From: an uncultured Burkholderiales bacterium
GTDB taxonomy: Bacteria; Pseudomonadota; Gammaproteobacteria; Burkholderiales; Burkholderiaceae_C
Assembly (NCBI GenBank): GCA_903856995.1
Contig: CAIODK010000263.1
Coordinates: 1-10,753 of the forward strand
DNA length: 10,753 bases
Reading direction: 5' to 3'
In this document: one piece after another, positions 1 to 6,683 of the stretch
Position numbering within the stretch: position 1 is the stretch's first letter
How the letters are laid out: every line of letters starts with the position of its first letter
Notes under the pieces: model-generated
Seen by the model: the letters and a program-made list of their open reading frames with translations, nothing else
The model's database searches: none
Told to the model about the DNA's origin: nothing
Made by a program: the position numbers and the translations under genes

Positions 1-1
1 A

Positions 2-709
2 GGTAGGCAACAGGTCACGGATGTTGCTGATCTTCTTGTCAAACAACAACACGAATGGGTTGTCCAACAAAGCGGATTGCTTTTCTGGGCTGTTGATGAA
101 GTAAGGCGACAGGTAGCCGCGGTCGAATTGCATGCCTTCAACGACGTCGAGTTCGTTGTTCAAAGACTTGCCGTCTTCCACGGTGATCACGCCTTCTTTG
201 CCCACTTTTTCCATGGCGTTAGCGATGATCTCGCCAATGCTGTAGTCACTGTTGGCAGAGATAGAACCGACTTGAGCGATTTCTTTGGTGGTTGTAGTGG
301 CCTTGGTGGCTTTCTTCAACTCTTCGATCAAAGCAGTCACTGCTTTGTCGATACCGCGCTTCAAGTCCATGGGGTTCATGCCAGCGGCAACGTACTTCAT
401 GCCTTCGTGCACGATGGCTTGAGCCAACACGGTAGCGGTTGTGGTGCCGTCACCAGCGTTGTCAGATGTCTTGGAAGCAACTTCCTTGACCATCTGTGCG
501 CCCATGTTTTGCAACTTGTCTTTGAGTTCGATTTCTTTGGCGACGGACACACCGTCTTTGGTCACGGTAGGGGCGCCGAAAGAACGCTCCAACACCACGT
601 TACGACCCTTAGGGCCCAAAGTCACTTTGACCGCGTTTGCCAAAATGTTCACGCCTTCAACCATGCGTGCGCGGGCTTCGCCGCCGAAAATTACGTCTTT
701 TGCTGCCAT
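2..709 (-). CDS. groEL: Chaperonin GroEL (60 kDa), 5' part only
   Basis: Large subunit of the ATP-driven GroEL/GroES folding chamber in the cytoplasm. The window holds the first 236 residues; the gene runs off the left edge, so about 310 of the usual ~547 residues are missing. Visible are the N-terminal MAAKDVIFGG, the nucleotide-contacting KVTLGPKGRN (residues 28-37), the ATPase loop GDGTTT (86-91, with Asp87), and the start of the apical domain (VEGMQFDRGYLSPYF, around 190-204). The start is well supported: an AGGAG ribosome site at 718-722 lies 8 nt before ATG 709-707. It follows groES on the same strand with an 82-nt gap that contains a long hairpin (744-785), and is presumably cotranscribed from the CIRCE-controlled promoter near 1156-1183. 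No frameshift or odd residue is seen. Identification is certain. Confidence 0.98.
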   Translation of the reverse strand, partial: MAAKDVIFGGEARARMVEGVNILANAVKVTLGPKGRNVVLERSFGAPTVTKDGVSVAKEIELKDKLQNMGAQMVKEVASKTSDNAGDGTTTATVLAQAIVHEGMKYVAAGMNPMDLKRGIDKAVTALIEELKKATKATTTTKEIAQVGSISANSDYSIGEIIANAMEKVGKEGVITVEDGKSLNNELDVVEGMQFDRGYLSPYFINSPEKQSALLDNPFVLLFDKKISNIRDLLPT

Positions 710-743
710 TTTTTAAGCTCCTAAATTCAAATTAATCGGTTGA

Positions 744-785
744 GGACAGAGCGACAGGGCGCTTCGCGCGTCTGTCGGTCTGTCC
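744..785 (-). promoter_or_regulatory. Long intercistronic hairpin between groES and groEL
   Basis: A nearly perfect stem lies just after the groES stop codon. GGACAGA (744-750) pairs with TCTGTCC (779-785); after one mismatch CGACAG (752-757) pairs with CTGTCG (772-777); a G-U pair follows, then GCGC (759-762) with GCGC (766-769) around a 3-nt loop. There is no T-tract on the minus strand, so an intrinsic terminator is unlikely. It more probably acts as an RNA processing or stability element that sets the groES:groEL ratio, as reported for the groESL mRNA of Agrobacterium. The structure is seen directly; the role is inferred. Confidence 0.6.
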
Positions 786-791
786 CGCAAG

Positions 792-1079
792 TTATTCCAC
801 GACCGCGAAGAGGTCTTCTTCTTTCATGACGAGCAATTCGTCGCCATCGACCTTGACGGTCTGGCCGCTGTACTTGCCGAACAACACGCGGTCGCCGATC
901 TTCACAGTCAGGGCTTTGAGATCGCCTTTGTCGTTGGTTTTGCCTGGGCCGACGGCCAAGACTTCACCTTGATCTGGCTTTTCAGCAGCTGAATCAGGGA
1001 TAACGATGCCAGAAGCGGTTTTTGTTTCGCTTTCGATACGTTTAACGATCACGCGGTCGCCGAGAGGACGAAGTTTCAT
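792..1079 (-). CDS. groES: Co-chaperonin GroES (10 kDa)
   Basis: Heptameric lid that closes the GroEL chamber during ATP-driven folding. At 95 residues it has the family's normal length. It begins MKLRPLGDRVIVKR, as is typical, and has the mobile loop at about residues 17-32 with the hydrophobic tripeptide IVI that docks on the GroEL apical domain. The C-terminal half (GDRVLFGKYSG, then DGDELLVMKEEDLFAVVE) is canonical. A GGAG ribosome site at 1085-1088 lies 5 nt before ATG 1079-1077. It is the first gene of a groES-groEL operon. A perfect CIRCE inverted repeat sits about 50 bp upstream of the start, so HrcA repression is expected. Identification is certain. Confidence 0.98.
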   Translation of the reverse strand: MKLRPLGDRVIVKRIESETKTASGIVIPDSAAEKPDQGEVLAVGPGKTNDKGDLKALTVKIGDRVLFGKYSGQTVKVDGDELLVMKEEDLFAVVE

Positions 1080-1129
1080 TGCATCTCCAAATAGGAACTA
1101 AGGGGGTTGAAATAAGCACTGGCGGAGTG

Positions 1130-1156
1130 TTAGCACTCCTCGCCATTGAGTGCTAA
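1130..1156 (-). promoter_or_regulatory. CIRCE operator (HrcA binding site) for groESL
   Basis: The sequence is TTAGCACTC-N9-GAGTGCTAA, a perfect match to the CIRCE consensus (arms 1130-1138 and 1148-1156). CIRCE is bound by the heat-labile repressor HrcA, which represses groESL in normal conditions. It overlaps the probable -10 region (1156-1161) and the transcription start, so bound HrcA would block polymerase. hrcA itself is not in the window. Confidence 0.96.
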
Positions 1157-1183
1157 TTTTAGGCCATCTTGGTGGATTTCAAG
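1156..1183 (-). promoter_or_regulatory. Putative groESL heat-shock promoter
   Basis: On the minus strand CTTGAAA (1183-1177) matches the sigma-32 -35 consensus. It is followed after 13 nt by CCTAAAAT, a partial match to the sigma-32 -10 region. The same bases can be read as a sigma-70 pair, TTGAAA and TAAAAT, with a short 15-nt spacer. Its position directly against CIRCE and ahead of groES supports a promoter. Dual sigma-32/HrcA control is inferred. Confidence 0.6.
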
Positions 1184-1196
1184 GGTAGGGGCCATG

Positions 1197-1224
1197 AAAA
1201 AAGCACCGGCGGTGCGGTGCTTTT
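1197..1224 (-). terminator. Intrinsic terminator of the two-helix membrane protein gene
   Basis: A 10-bp stem, AAAAGCACCG (1199-1208) with CGGTGCTTTT (1215-1224), encloses a 6-nt loop. On the minus strand the stem runs into six consecutive Ts (1202-1197), the classic Rho-independent layout. It lies 37 nt beyond the stop of the gene at 1262-1645 and just ahead of the groES promoter, separating the two transcription units. Confidence 0.82.
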
Positions 1225-1261
1225 GTCGCCAATAGCGCAGCGCGCCATTGTTTTGCAAGGC

Positions 1262-1645
1262 TTATTCGCTGCGAGATTGCGCGCAGCGGATGTCTGCCAT
1301 GACGCGGGAGTCGGTCAAGACACTCTCCCACATACGGGCTTCGCGATCGGCTTTGAGCCAAGCTGCGATGTGGCGTTTGCAGTATTTGCCGAAGCCAGCC
1401 ACGCCGACCAAGATCGCGGCCCACAGCACCACCCAAGCGCCCAGCTCTTGGCCTTCTTGCGAGGCTTCGACGATGTCATAGATCGAGGCGATGAGGCTCA
1501 ACGCACCAAATACCAACAGCGCTGCGGCATACGTGCTTTCGTGTTGTAGGCGGCGGACGACGTTTTTGGCAGATGCATAGGCGCGCTCAAAGCGGGCAAC
1601 GCCGGGGTGATTGATGGAGTAATTAATGTGGATGAACGTAGTCAT
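1262..1645 (-). CDS. Small two-helix membrane protein, function unknown
   Basis: A 127-residue protein I do not recognise as a named family. It has a soluble N-terminal part (1-38, with KNVVRRL before the first helix), a hydrophobic helix at about 39-59, a short acidic loop (EASQEGQE, 60-67), a second helix at about 68-88, and a basic, amphipathic C-terminal tail (KYCKRH onward). The positive-inside rule suggests both ends face the cytoplasm, in the inner membrane. It looks real: AAGGA lies 7 nt before ATG 1645-1643, a well-formed promoter lies about 40 nt further up, and an intrinsic terminator follows. It sits between slt and groES on the same strand but appears to be its own transcription unit. 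Function cannot be stated from sequence alone. Confidence 0.8.
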   Translation of the reverse strand: MTTFIHINYSINHPGVARFERAYASAKNVVRRLQHESTYAAALLVFGALSLIASIYDIVEASQEGQELGAWVVLWAAILVGVAGFGKYCKRHIAAWLKADREARMWESVLTDSRVMADIRCAQSRSE

Positions 1646-1686
1646 AGCGATCCTTAAATATCTGAAAAAGTCAGAAGCATGGGGTA

Positions 1687-1715
1687 AGTATAGGGTTAAC
1701 CCTAATTCCTTGCAA
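1687..1715 (-). promoter_or_regulatory. Sigma-70-type promoter of the small membrane protein gene
   Basis: On the minus strand TTGCAA (1715-1710) and TATACT (1692-1687) are separated by exactly 17 nt. The expected start, near 1680, leaves a leader of about 35 nt before the ribosome site. Most of the spacer and the first bases of the -10 box form a 14-bp palindrome, listed separately, so the promoter is probably regulated. Confidence 0.68.
1691..1704. promoter_or_regulatory. Perfect 14-bp palindrome inside the promoter spacer, likely operator
   Basis: TAGGGTTAACCCTA is a perfect palindrome lying between the -35 and -10 elements of the promoter at 1687-1715 and overlapping the first two -10 bases. 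A dimeric repressor bound here would exclude polymerase. No loop exists and no T-tract follows, so it is not a terminator for slt. I cannot name the regulator. Confidence 0.55.
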
Positions 1716-1739
1716 TATTTAGGATGACGTTTGGTTTTT

Positions 1740-3782
1740 TTATGGCAACTCTAAGTTTTCAGCCGGCGCTGTCGCATCACGCGGCCCCACCAAACCAAGT
1801 TTGGCTTTGAGCGATTGCGGCTGGCCGGTGATGATGGCGGCGTAGTTGGTGGTGTTGGACAACACTTTTTTCACGTAGTCGCGGGTTTCGTTGAAGGGCA
1901 CGTTCTCAGCCCAAATCGCGCCTTCCAGCACGGGGCCAGAGCCATCTTTGGGAGCTCGCCAGCGGCGTGAGCGGCTGGGGCCTGCGTTGTAGGCGCCAGC
2001 CGCCAAGGGCATGGATCCCTCAAAGCTGTCGAGGACCAATTTCAAATAGCCCGTGCCGATGGCGATATTGGTGTCGCGGTCGTTGATTTGCTCGGGTGTG
2101 AAGTGGGTCAAGCCAATTTTCTTGGCCGTCCACTTAGCCGTGGCTGGCATAACTTGCATCAGGCCCGAGGCGCCTACGCCCGAGCGGGCGTCGGTGATGA
2201 AGCGGCTTTCTTGGCGGATCAGCCCATACACATAGGCGGGGTCGAGGTGGATCGCTTTGGCGCGCGCAATGACCGCATCTTTGTGCGGCATGGGGAAGCG
2301 TTGATCAAAGTCCATGCTCAAGCGTGTGCGTTCGCTGGTGTTGATGCAGCGGTCCCACACTTGGTTGTCGCAGGCGTGTTGGGCGGCGGCCAGTAGCTCG
2401 CGGTCACTCATCAGGCCAGCTTGGCCTTGGGCGTTGACGAGGTTGGTGGCGTAGTTCCATTCGCGCACACCTTCTGCGCGAAGGCCCATGCCAATGGCAT
2501 AGAGCGCGCGTTGCAGAGAGGGGTTGCGGCGTGCCACGTCCATTTCTTCGGCGGAGGGGGCGGCGGGGCGAACGGGTACCGTCACTTTGCGGCCCAGTTC
2601 ATCGAGGGCCAGTTGTTCGTAGAAGCCGCGCACGCCGGCAATGCCCTCGAGCATCGCAGTGGCTTCTTGTTGAATTTGCGGCGTGACTTTTTTGCGCGCC
2701 AACAAAGCACGTGCGTGCCAGTAAACCCAGGTGGGGTCTTTGCGCGTCTCGGCGCTCATGGCCGCGATGCTGGTTTCCACAATGCTCCATTTGGGGGTGC
2801 TGCCAGCGCGCAGGGCCGCGCGGGTTTTCCATCCCAGCATGTCATCGTTCAGGTCTTTGTCGTGGGCCACGCGTGCGAAGTGCGTCAGTGCATCATCGTC
2901 CAAGCGCATGGCAGATTGACGGCCAATCACCCCCCACACCCAGTGGCGCTCTTCGGTGGTGAGGTAGGCCTGCCACTTGCTGCGCATCAGCTTGTCGGCT
3001 TTGTCTGGGTCGGTGCTGGCCACTTTGATGAGGGCCATGACCACTAACTCTTGACGCACCTTTTGGGGCGCAGCGATGTGCTTGGCCAAGAACTTTTCAG
3101 CGTTGTTGTACGCATCGGGCACAAGGTTGGCTATTTCTGGGGCCACGATTTGCACGGCGTTGCGTGCCGTGCGGGGGCGGGTGTGCTCGACCATCAAACG
3201 CGCTTTGCGCCAAATGTCGAGCGCGGTGAATTGTTTGTTGAAGTACAGGCGGTCCGCGGCCAAGGTGCAGCCGTCGTCGGCTTCGCGCATGGACATCCAG
3301 TTCTTGCGCACTTCATCCGCAATGGCAGGGCTGGCCTGCGTGCCTTTTTCGAGCAGCTCGACGGTTAAGAAGAAGCAGCGCAGCTCGCGGTCGTCGCGCA
3401 TGCGGTAGTGCTGGTGTTCGTCAGCCAGCGTGCTCCAGTCACGGCGCTGGCCCAGCAGCAAGAGCCAGTCGTTGCGCAGGCGATCTTCTTGGTAGGTGGC
3501 TGGAAAGCGGCCAAAGAAGTTCCGCACTTCTTGGTACGAGGCTTCGTCCAAGCGCGCCTTGAGCTCCCAATACGCGGCCCACGGTTCGAGCAAGTGGCCT
3601 TTGGCTTGCGGCAAGAGCGCGGTGAGGCGTTTGCGGTCGCCACGCTTGAAGGCTTGGGCCATGTCCGTGATGACAGCATCGGCTTGTGCGATGTTGGACG
3701 CAGGGGCTGCAAAGCTAGGTAGGGTGGTGCCAAACGCAAGGAGCGCGACGGCAAACAATGACACAATGACTCGAAATTTCAT
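1740..3782 (-). CDS. slt: Soluble lytic murein transglycosylase (Slt70-like)
   Basis: Periplasmic enzyme that cleaves the MurNAc-GlcNAc bond of peptidoglycan and leaves 1,6-anhydro-MurNAc ends. The 680-residue protein starts with a clear signal peptide, MKFRVIVSLFAVALLAFG, with likely cleavage after Ala25 (PSFA/APA). A long helical region (about 30-490) corresponds to the Slt70 superhelical ring. The C-terminal SLT domain shows GLIRQESRF with catalytic Glu525, GASGLMQVMPATA (537-549), AYNAGP (597-602) and NETRDYVKKVLSN (631-643). Length fits E. coli Slt70 (645). A longer reading frame reaches 3917, but its extra 45 residues are not signal-like and lie wholly across the opposing fau gene, so ATG 3782-3780 is the start. 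No good ribosome site precedes it. It is divergent from fau by 13 bp. Involvement in wall turnover is known for the family. Confidence 0.95.
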   Translation of the reverse strand: MKFRVIVSLFAVALLAFGTTLPSFAAPASNIAQADAVITDMAQAFKRGDRKRLTALLPQAKGHLLEPWAAYWELKARLDEASYQEVRNFFGRFPATYQEDRLRNDWLLLLGQRRDWSTLADEHQHYRMRDDRELRCFFLTVELLEKGTQASPAIADEVRKNWMSMREADDGCTLAADRLYFNKQFTALDIWRKARLMVEHTRPRTARNAVQIVAPEIANLVPDAYNNAEKFLAKHIAAPQKVRQELVVMALIKVASTDPDKADKLMRSKWQAYLTTEERHWVWGVIGRQSAMRLDDDALTHFARVAHDKDLNDDMLGWKTRAALRAGSTPKWSIVETSIAAMSAETRKDPTWVYWHARALLARKKVTPQIQQEATAMLEGIAGVRGFYEQLALDELGRKVTVPVRPAAPSAEEMDVARRNPSLQRALYAIGMGLRAEGVREWNYATNLVNAQGQAGLMSDRELLAAAQHACDNQVWDRCINTSERTRLSMDFDQRFPMPHKDAVIARAKAIHLDPAYVYGLIRQESRFITDARSGVGASGLMQVMPATAKWTAKKIGLTHFTPEQINDRDTNIAIGTGYLKLVLDSFEGSMPLAAGAYNAGPSRSRRWRAPKDGSGPVLEGAIWAENVPFNETRDYVKKVLSNTTNYAAIITGQPQSLKAKLGLVGPRDATAPAENLELP

Positions 3783-3795
3783 GGCTTGATTATCT

Positions 3796-4371
3796 GTGGA
3801 CAAAAAAACTTTGCGCCAGCAGCTCATTGAAGAGCGTTTGAACCTGCCCGACCGACTGGCCCGGGCTGATCTTTTGCAACGCGTGATGCGCATTTGGCTG
3901 TTCGATCGCCCCGACACAGTGATTGGTGCTTACTGGCCCATCAAAGGCGAGTTTGACCCCTTGCCCGTGCTGCACCGCTGGAAAGAAGACGGCGAGCTAC
4001 TCGACCAGCCACAGCCTCGGCGCATTGGGTTACCGGTGGTCGACAAGGCCCACAAAACAATGACCTTCCATGCTTGGTATCCAGGCTGTCCGATGGAGGA
4101 AGATGCCTACGGTATTCCCAAACCCAAAGACACCGAGGTGGTGATCCCCACTTTGCTGTTTGTCCCTTGTGTGGGCTATGCCCCAGGTGGGTTTCGCTTG
4201 GGCTACGGCGGGGGGTTTTATGACCGCACCTTGGCCACGCTGCAGCCCAAACCGTTCACGGTGGGTTTGGGCTTCACGCATGGCTTCTTGCCGGACCTGA
4301 TGCCCGAGGCGCATGACATGCCGCTGGATGCGCTGCTCAACGACAACGGCATCGTCTGGCCCATGGTCTAA
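3796..4371 (+). CDS. fau: 5-formyltetrahydrofolate cyclo-ligase (5,10-methenyl-THF synthetase)
   Basis: Cytoplasmic enzyme that converts 5-formyl-THF plus ATP to 5,10-methenyl-THF, returning this storage or by-product folate to one-carbon metabolism. Also called ygfA or MTHFS. The 191-residue length is usual. Motifs seen are the N-terminal basic KKTLRQQL (residues 3-10), the folate-binding WPIKGEFD (47-54), YGIPKP (105-110) and the signature RLGYGGGFYDR (134-144). The start is GTG 3796: an in-frame TGA at 3787 blocks any earlier start, and the N-terminal Lys region of the family needs nearly all of this reading frame. No Shine-Dalgarno sequence fits in the 13-bp gap to slt, so translation may be leaderless or weakly initiated, and its promoter must lie inside slt. 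Unlike in gammaproteobacteria, no 6S RNA gene lies directly upstream. Confidence 0.95.
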   Translation: MDKKTLRQQLIEERLNLPDRLARADLLQRVMRIWLFDRPDTVIGAYWPIKGEFDPLPVLHRWKEDGELLDQPQPRRIGLPVVDKAHKTMTFHAWYPGCPMEEDAYGIPKPKDTEVVIPTLLFVPCVGYAPGGFRLGYGGGFYDRTLATLQPKPFTVGLGFTHGFLPDLMPEAHDMPLDALLNDNGIVWPMV

Positions 4372-4408
4372 ACCATGACCTAAATGGCGGCGCTTATTTT
4401 TGCGCCAT
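4362..4408. other. Convergent gene junction with weak hairpins
   Basis: Only 22 bp separate the fau stop (4369-4371) from the stop of the opposing lipoprotein gene (4394-4396). CATGGT (4362-4367) and ACCATG (4372-4377) form a 6-bp stem with the fau stop codon in its loop. GGCGC (4389-4393) and GCGCC (4402-4406) form a second small stem. Neither is followed by a T-tract on the relevant strand, so termination is probably Rho-dependent or in the neighbouring gene. Confidence 0.3.
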
Positions 4409-5284
4409 CAAGATTTTGAAATCATTCTCATAGCCACGCAACGCCGTCACAAGGCGTTGGCGCTGCGCCGCAGTCGTGCTGTTGTGTAGCCTGGCAAAGC
4501 CGTCGCAGTTCTCTTGCCATAGCGCTCGGTTGTAGGTACGAAACTGCTCGTTGGGTGATGTGAAGCTGCGGTCTACCAACCCACGCATCAGCAGTTGAGC
4601 TTGCGCTGGCGTGTTGCTTTCTTGCGCTAAACGCTGAAACGTTTGGATGCTGTCGGCTTGGCGTCGCTCGCGCTCGGCGAAGTTCAGTGCGGGGTCAAAC
4701 ACAGACTCGCTTAGCCATTGTTGCAATGCCTCGCGTTGCGGTTTGTCGATGCGGCCATAAAAATCTTCCAAACGCGAGGTGGCTTGCTTGATGCGATAGC
4801 GCAACCGCTCTTGGGCGTCAGGGTCTAGCCAGTCCGCACGCCAGTCTTTGTTGGTTTTATCAAACCGTTTGCGGATGCTGCGCAGTTGGTCTGGCTTGAG
4901 CTGCGAGGCCAGCTGTGTGTTGGCGGGTTCGACAAAACGCAGCAGGGTGATAAAGCTGGTTTTCATGTCCTCGGTCACCGCACACACTTGCGCGGGCGTG
5001 ATGTCGTGCGGCGCCATGGCCTGCATGCGTTTGAGCAAGGCCACATAGTCGGGCAGTTGCTGGTGGCGATGCCAATGCTGCAAATCGGTCAACGTGTCGC
5101 GGGTGAATTGCTTTTGCCCGTCTTGAAGATCGGCGTAACCGTCGAGCCACCAGTAAATCAAATCGTCGCTGTTGTTGTAAACGATTTTCAGGGTGCTGCA
5201 GCCCGTCAGGCCCAGCAGTGCGACCAGACATAAACAGACTGAGGCTTGGCGGATAATTCTTCGCAAGATAAGGATGAATGACAT
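4394..5284 (-). CDS. DUF6279-type outer-membrane lipoprotein, function unknown
   Basis: A 296-residue predicted lipoprotein. From ATG 5284-5282 the signal peptide is short and basic (RRIIRQ) with a hydrophobic core and lipobox LTGC; the lipidated Cys is residue 29, followed by Ser, so Lol sorting to the outer membrane is expected. Just after the Cys comes KIVYNNSDDLIYWWLDGYADL, which resembles what I remember of the proteobacterial DUF6279 family. The rest is helical and charged (many Arg, Gln, Asp). The frame remains open up to 5485, but that sequence is antisense to the highly conserved start of glmU. An alternative ATG at 5308 would add 8 residues. Neither start has a good ribosome site. 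The gene diverges from glmU with overlapping start codons. No biochemical role is known to me. Confidence 0.85.
   Translation of the reverse strand: MSFILILRRIIRQASVCLCLVALLGLTGCSTLKIVYNNSDDLIYWWLDGYADLQDGQKQFTRDTLTDLQHWHRHQQLPDYVALLKRMQAMAPHDITPAQVCAVTEDMKTSFITLLRFVEPANTQLASQLKPDQLRSIRKRFDKTNKDWRADWLDPDAQERLRYRIKQATSRLEDFYGRIDKPQREALQQWLSESVFDPALNFAERERRQADSIQTFQRLAQESNTPAQAQLLMRGLVDRSFTSPNEQFRTYNRALWQENCDGFARLHNSTTAAQRQRLVTALRGYENDFKILMAQK
5270..5274 (+). promoter_or_regulatory. Ribosome binding site that fixes the glmU start
   Basis: AAGGA lies 8 nt before ATG 5283-5285. The earlier in-frame ATG at 5274 overlaps this site and would lack a usable one, so 5283 is preferred. A GATAAT -10-like hexamer at 5252-5257 lies upstream, without a convincing -35. 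Confidence 0.65.
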
Positions 5285-6680
5285 GACAGCGTTAGATGTG
5301 GTGATCATGGCTGCCGGCAAGGGCACCCGTATGAAGAGCAGTATGCCTAAGGTCCTACACCGACTCGCGGGTAAGGCTTTGGTGCAACACGTGATTGACA
5401 CTGCGCGCAGCCTGCAGGCGCGCAGCACCATCGTCATCACGGGCCATGGTGCAGAACAAGTCGAGCCCGCGCTGACCCTGGCCAATGCGGCAGACCATTT
5501 GCAATTCGCCCGTCAAATGCCGCAGCTCGGCACCGGCCATGCAGTGCAACAAACCGTCCCGCTGCTGCCCGATGACGGCGTGGTGGTGGTGCTCTCGGGC
5601 GACGTCCCTTTGACGCAAGTCGACACCTTGCAAGCCTTGCTGGATGTGTGCGATGGCAAGCAACTCGCGCTGCTCACCATCGACTTTGCCGACCCCACCG
5701 GTTACGGCCGCATTGTGCGCAACCCCAGTGGGCAAGTGCACGCCATCGTCGAGCACAAAGACGCCAACGACGCGCAACGCGCCATCCACGAGGTCTACAG
5801 CGGCATCATGGCCGTGCCTGCCAAGTTGCTCAAGCCTTGGTTGGCTCGGCTCGACAACCACAACGCGCAGCAAGAGTTTTATTTGACCGACGTGGTCAAG
5901 TTTGCCGTCGCCGACGGCGTGCCCGTGGTGGCCCACAAAATCAGCGATGCCGCGCAAGTCGCCGGCGTCAACAGCCCCACCCAATTGGCCGAGCTAGAGC
6001 GCGCCTTTCAGCTGCGCCAAGCCAATGCATTCATGGCCGATGGCGTGCGCATCATCGACCCCGCACGCTTTGACGTGCGTGGCCATTTGACGTGCGCACA
6101 AGACGTTGAGATTGATGTGAACTGCATCTTCCAAGGCCAGGTGTCACTCGGCCAAGGCGTGAAGATAGGGGCCAACTGCGTGATCGCCAACTGCACGATT
6201 GAGGCGGGCGCAGTGATTCACCCCTTCACCCACATCGACGGCGAAAAGCTCGGGGTGACGGTGGGCGAGGGCTCGCTCATTGGCCCCTTCGCCCGCTTGC
6301 GCCCCGGCGCACAACTGGCGGCCGAGGTACACATTGGCAACTTTGTGGAAGTCAAAAACTCCACCCTAGCCAAGGGCGCAAAAGCCAACCACTTGGCCTA
6401 CCTGGGCGACGCCACCGTGGGCGAGCGCGTCAACTTCGGCGCAGGCAGCATCACCGCCAACTATGACGGCGCCAACAAACACCGCACCGTCATCGAAGCT
6501 GATGTGCATGTGGGTAGCAACTGCGTGTTGGTGGCCCCCGTCACCATCGGCGCAGGTGGCACCGTGGGCGGTGGCTCGACGATTACCAAGAGCACCGAAG
6601 CGGGTGCGCTTAGTGTGGCGCGGGGTAAGCAAGTGAGCATTGCCAACTGGAAGCGGCCTGAGAAGAAACCGAAGGCTTAA
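5283..6680 (+). CDS. glmU: Bifunctional GlmU: GlcN-1-P acetyltransferase / GlcNAc-1-P uridylyltransferase
   Basis: Makes UDP-GlcNAc, the precursor of peptidoglycan and lipid A, from glucosamine-1-phosphate, acetyl-CoA and UTP in the cytoplasm. The 465 residues compare with 456 in E. coli. The N-terminal pyrophosphorylase domain shows AAGKGTRM (10-17) with Lys23, QLGTGHA (81-87), and SGDVPL (105-110) with the metal-binding Asp107; GVN (228-230) closes that domain. The C-terminal half is a left-handed beta-helix of hexapeptide repeats (about 270-450), with the acetyltransferase base His370 in NHLAYLGDA and the NYDGANKHRT loop. All key residues are present, so both activities are expected. AAGGA 8 nt upstream fixes ATG 5283. 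It diverges from the lipoprotein gene by overlapping start codons and is followed by a toxin-antitoxin pair; its pathway partner glmS begins about 1.3 kb downstream on the same strand. Confidence 0.98.
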   Translation: MTALDVVIMAAGKGTRMKSSMPKVLHRLAGKALVQHVIDTARSLQARSTIVITGHGAEQVEPALTLANAADHLQFARQMPQLGTGHAVQQTVPLLPDDGVVVVLSGDVPLTQVDTLQALLDVCDGKQLALLTIDFADPTGYGRIVRNPSGQVHAIVEHKDANDAQRAIHEVYSGIMAVPAKLLKPWLARLDNHNAQQEFYLTDVVKFAVADGVPVVAHKISDAAQVAGVNSPTQLAELERAFQLRQANAFMADGVRIIDPARFDVRGHLTCAQDVEIDVNCIFQGQVSLGQGVKIGANCVIANCTIEAGAVIHPFTHIDGEKLGVTVGEGSLIGPFARLRPGAQLAAEVHIGNFVEVKNSTLAKGAKANHLAYLGDATVGERVNFGAGSITANYDGANKHRTVIEADVHVGSNCVLVAPVTIGAGGTVGGGSTITKSTEAGALSVARGKQVSIANWKRPEKKPKA

Positions 6681-6683
6681 AAT

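Noticed and set aside
77..724. 215-residue open frame on the plus strand over groEL
   Set aside because: It is antisense to a clear groEL reading frame, and its composition (many His, Phe, Val) is that of a frame opposite a conserved gene.
1169..1549. 126-residue open frame on the plus strand over the groES promoter and terminator
   Set aside because: It runs through the intrinsic terminator and over the minus-strand membrane-protein gene, which has proper signals; no ribosome site is seen.
2421..3047. 208-residue open frame on the plus strand inside slt
   Set aside because: It is antisense to the helical ring of the transglycosylase, with no initiation signals or recognisable domain.
3783..3795. 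6S RNA gene upstream of fau, as in gammaproteobacteria
   Set aside because: Only 13 bp separate fau from slt, so there is no room.
3783..3917. N-terminal extension of Slt to 3917
   Set aside because: The extra 45 residues are basic, not signal-like, and overlap fau; the signal peptide starts at ATG 3782.
5285..5485. Extension of the lipoprotein frame to 5485
   Set aside because: It would put 67 residues before a complete lipoprotein signal peptide and lies opposite the glmU nucleotide-binding region.
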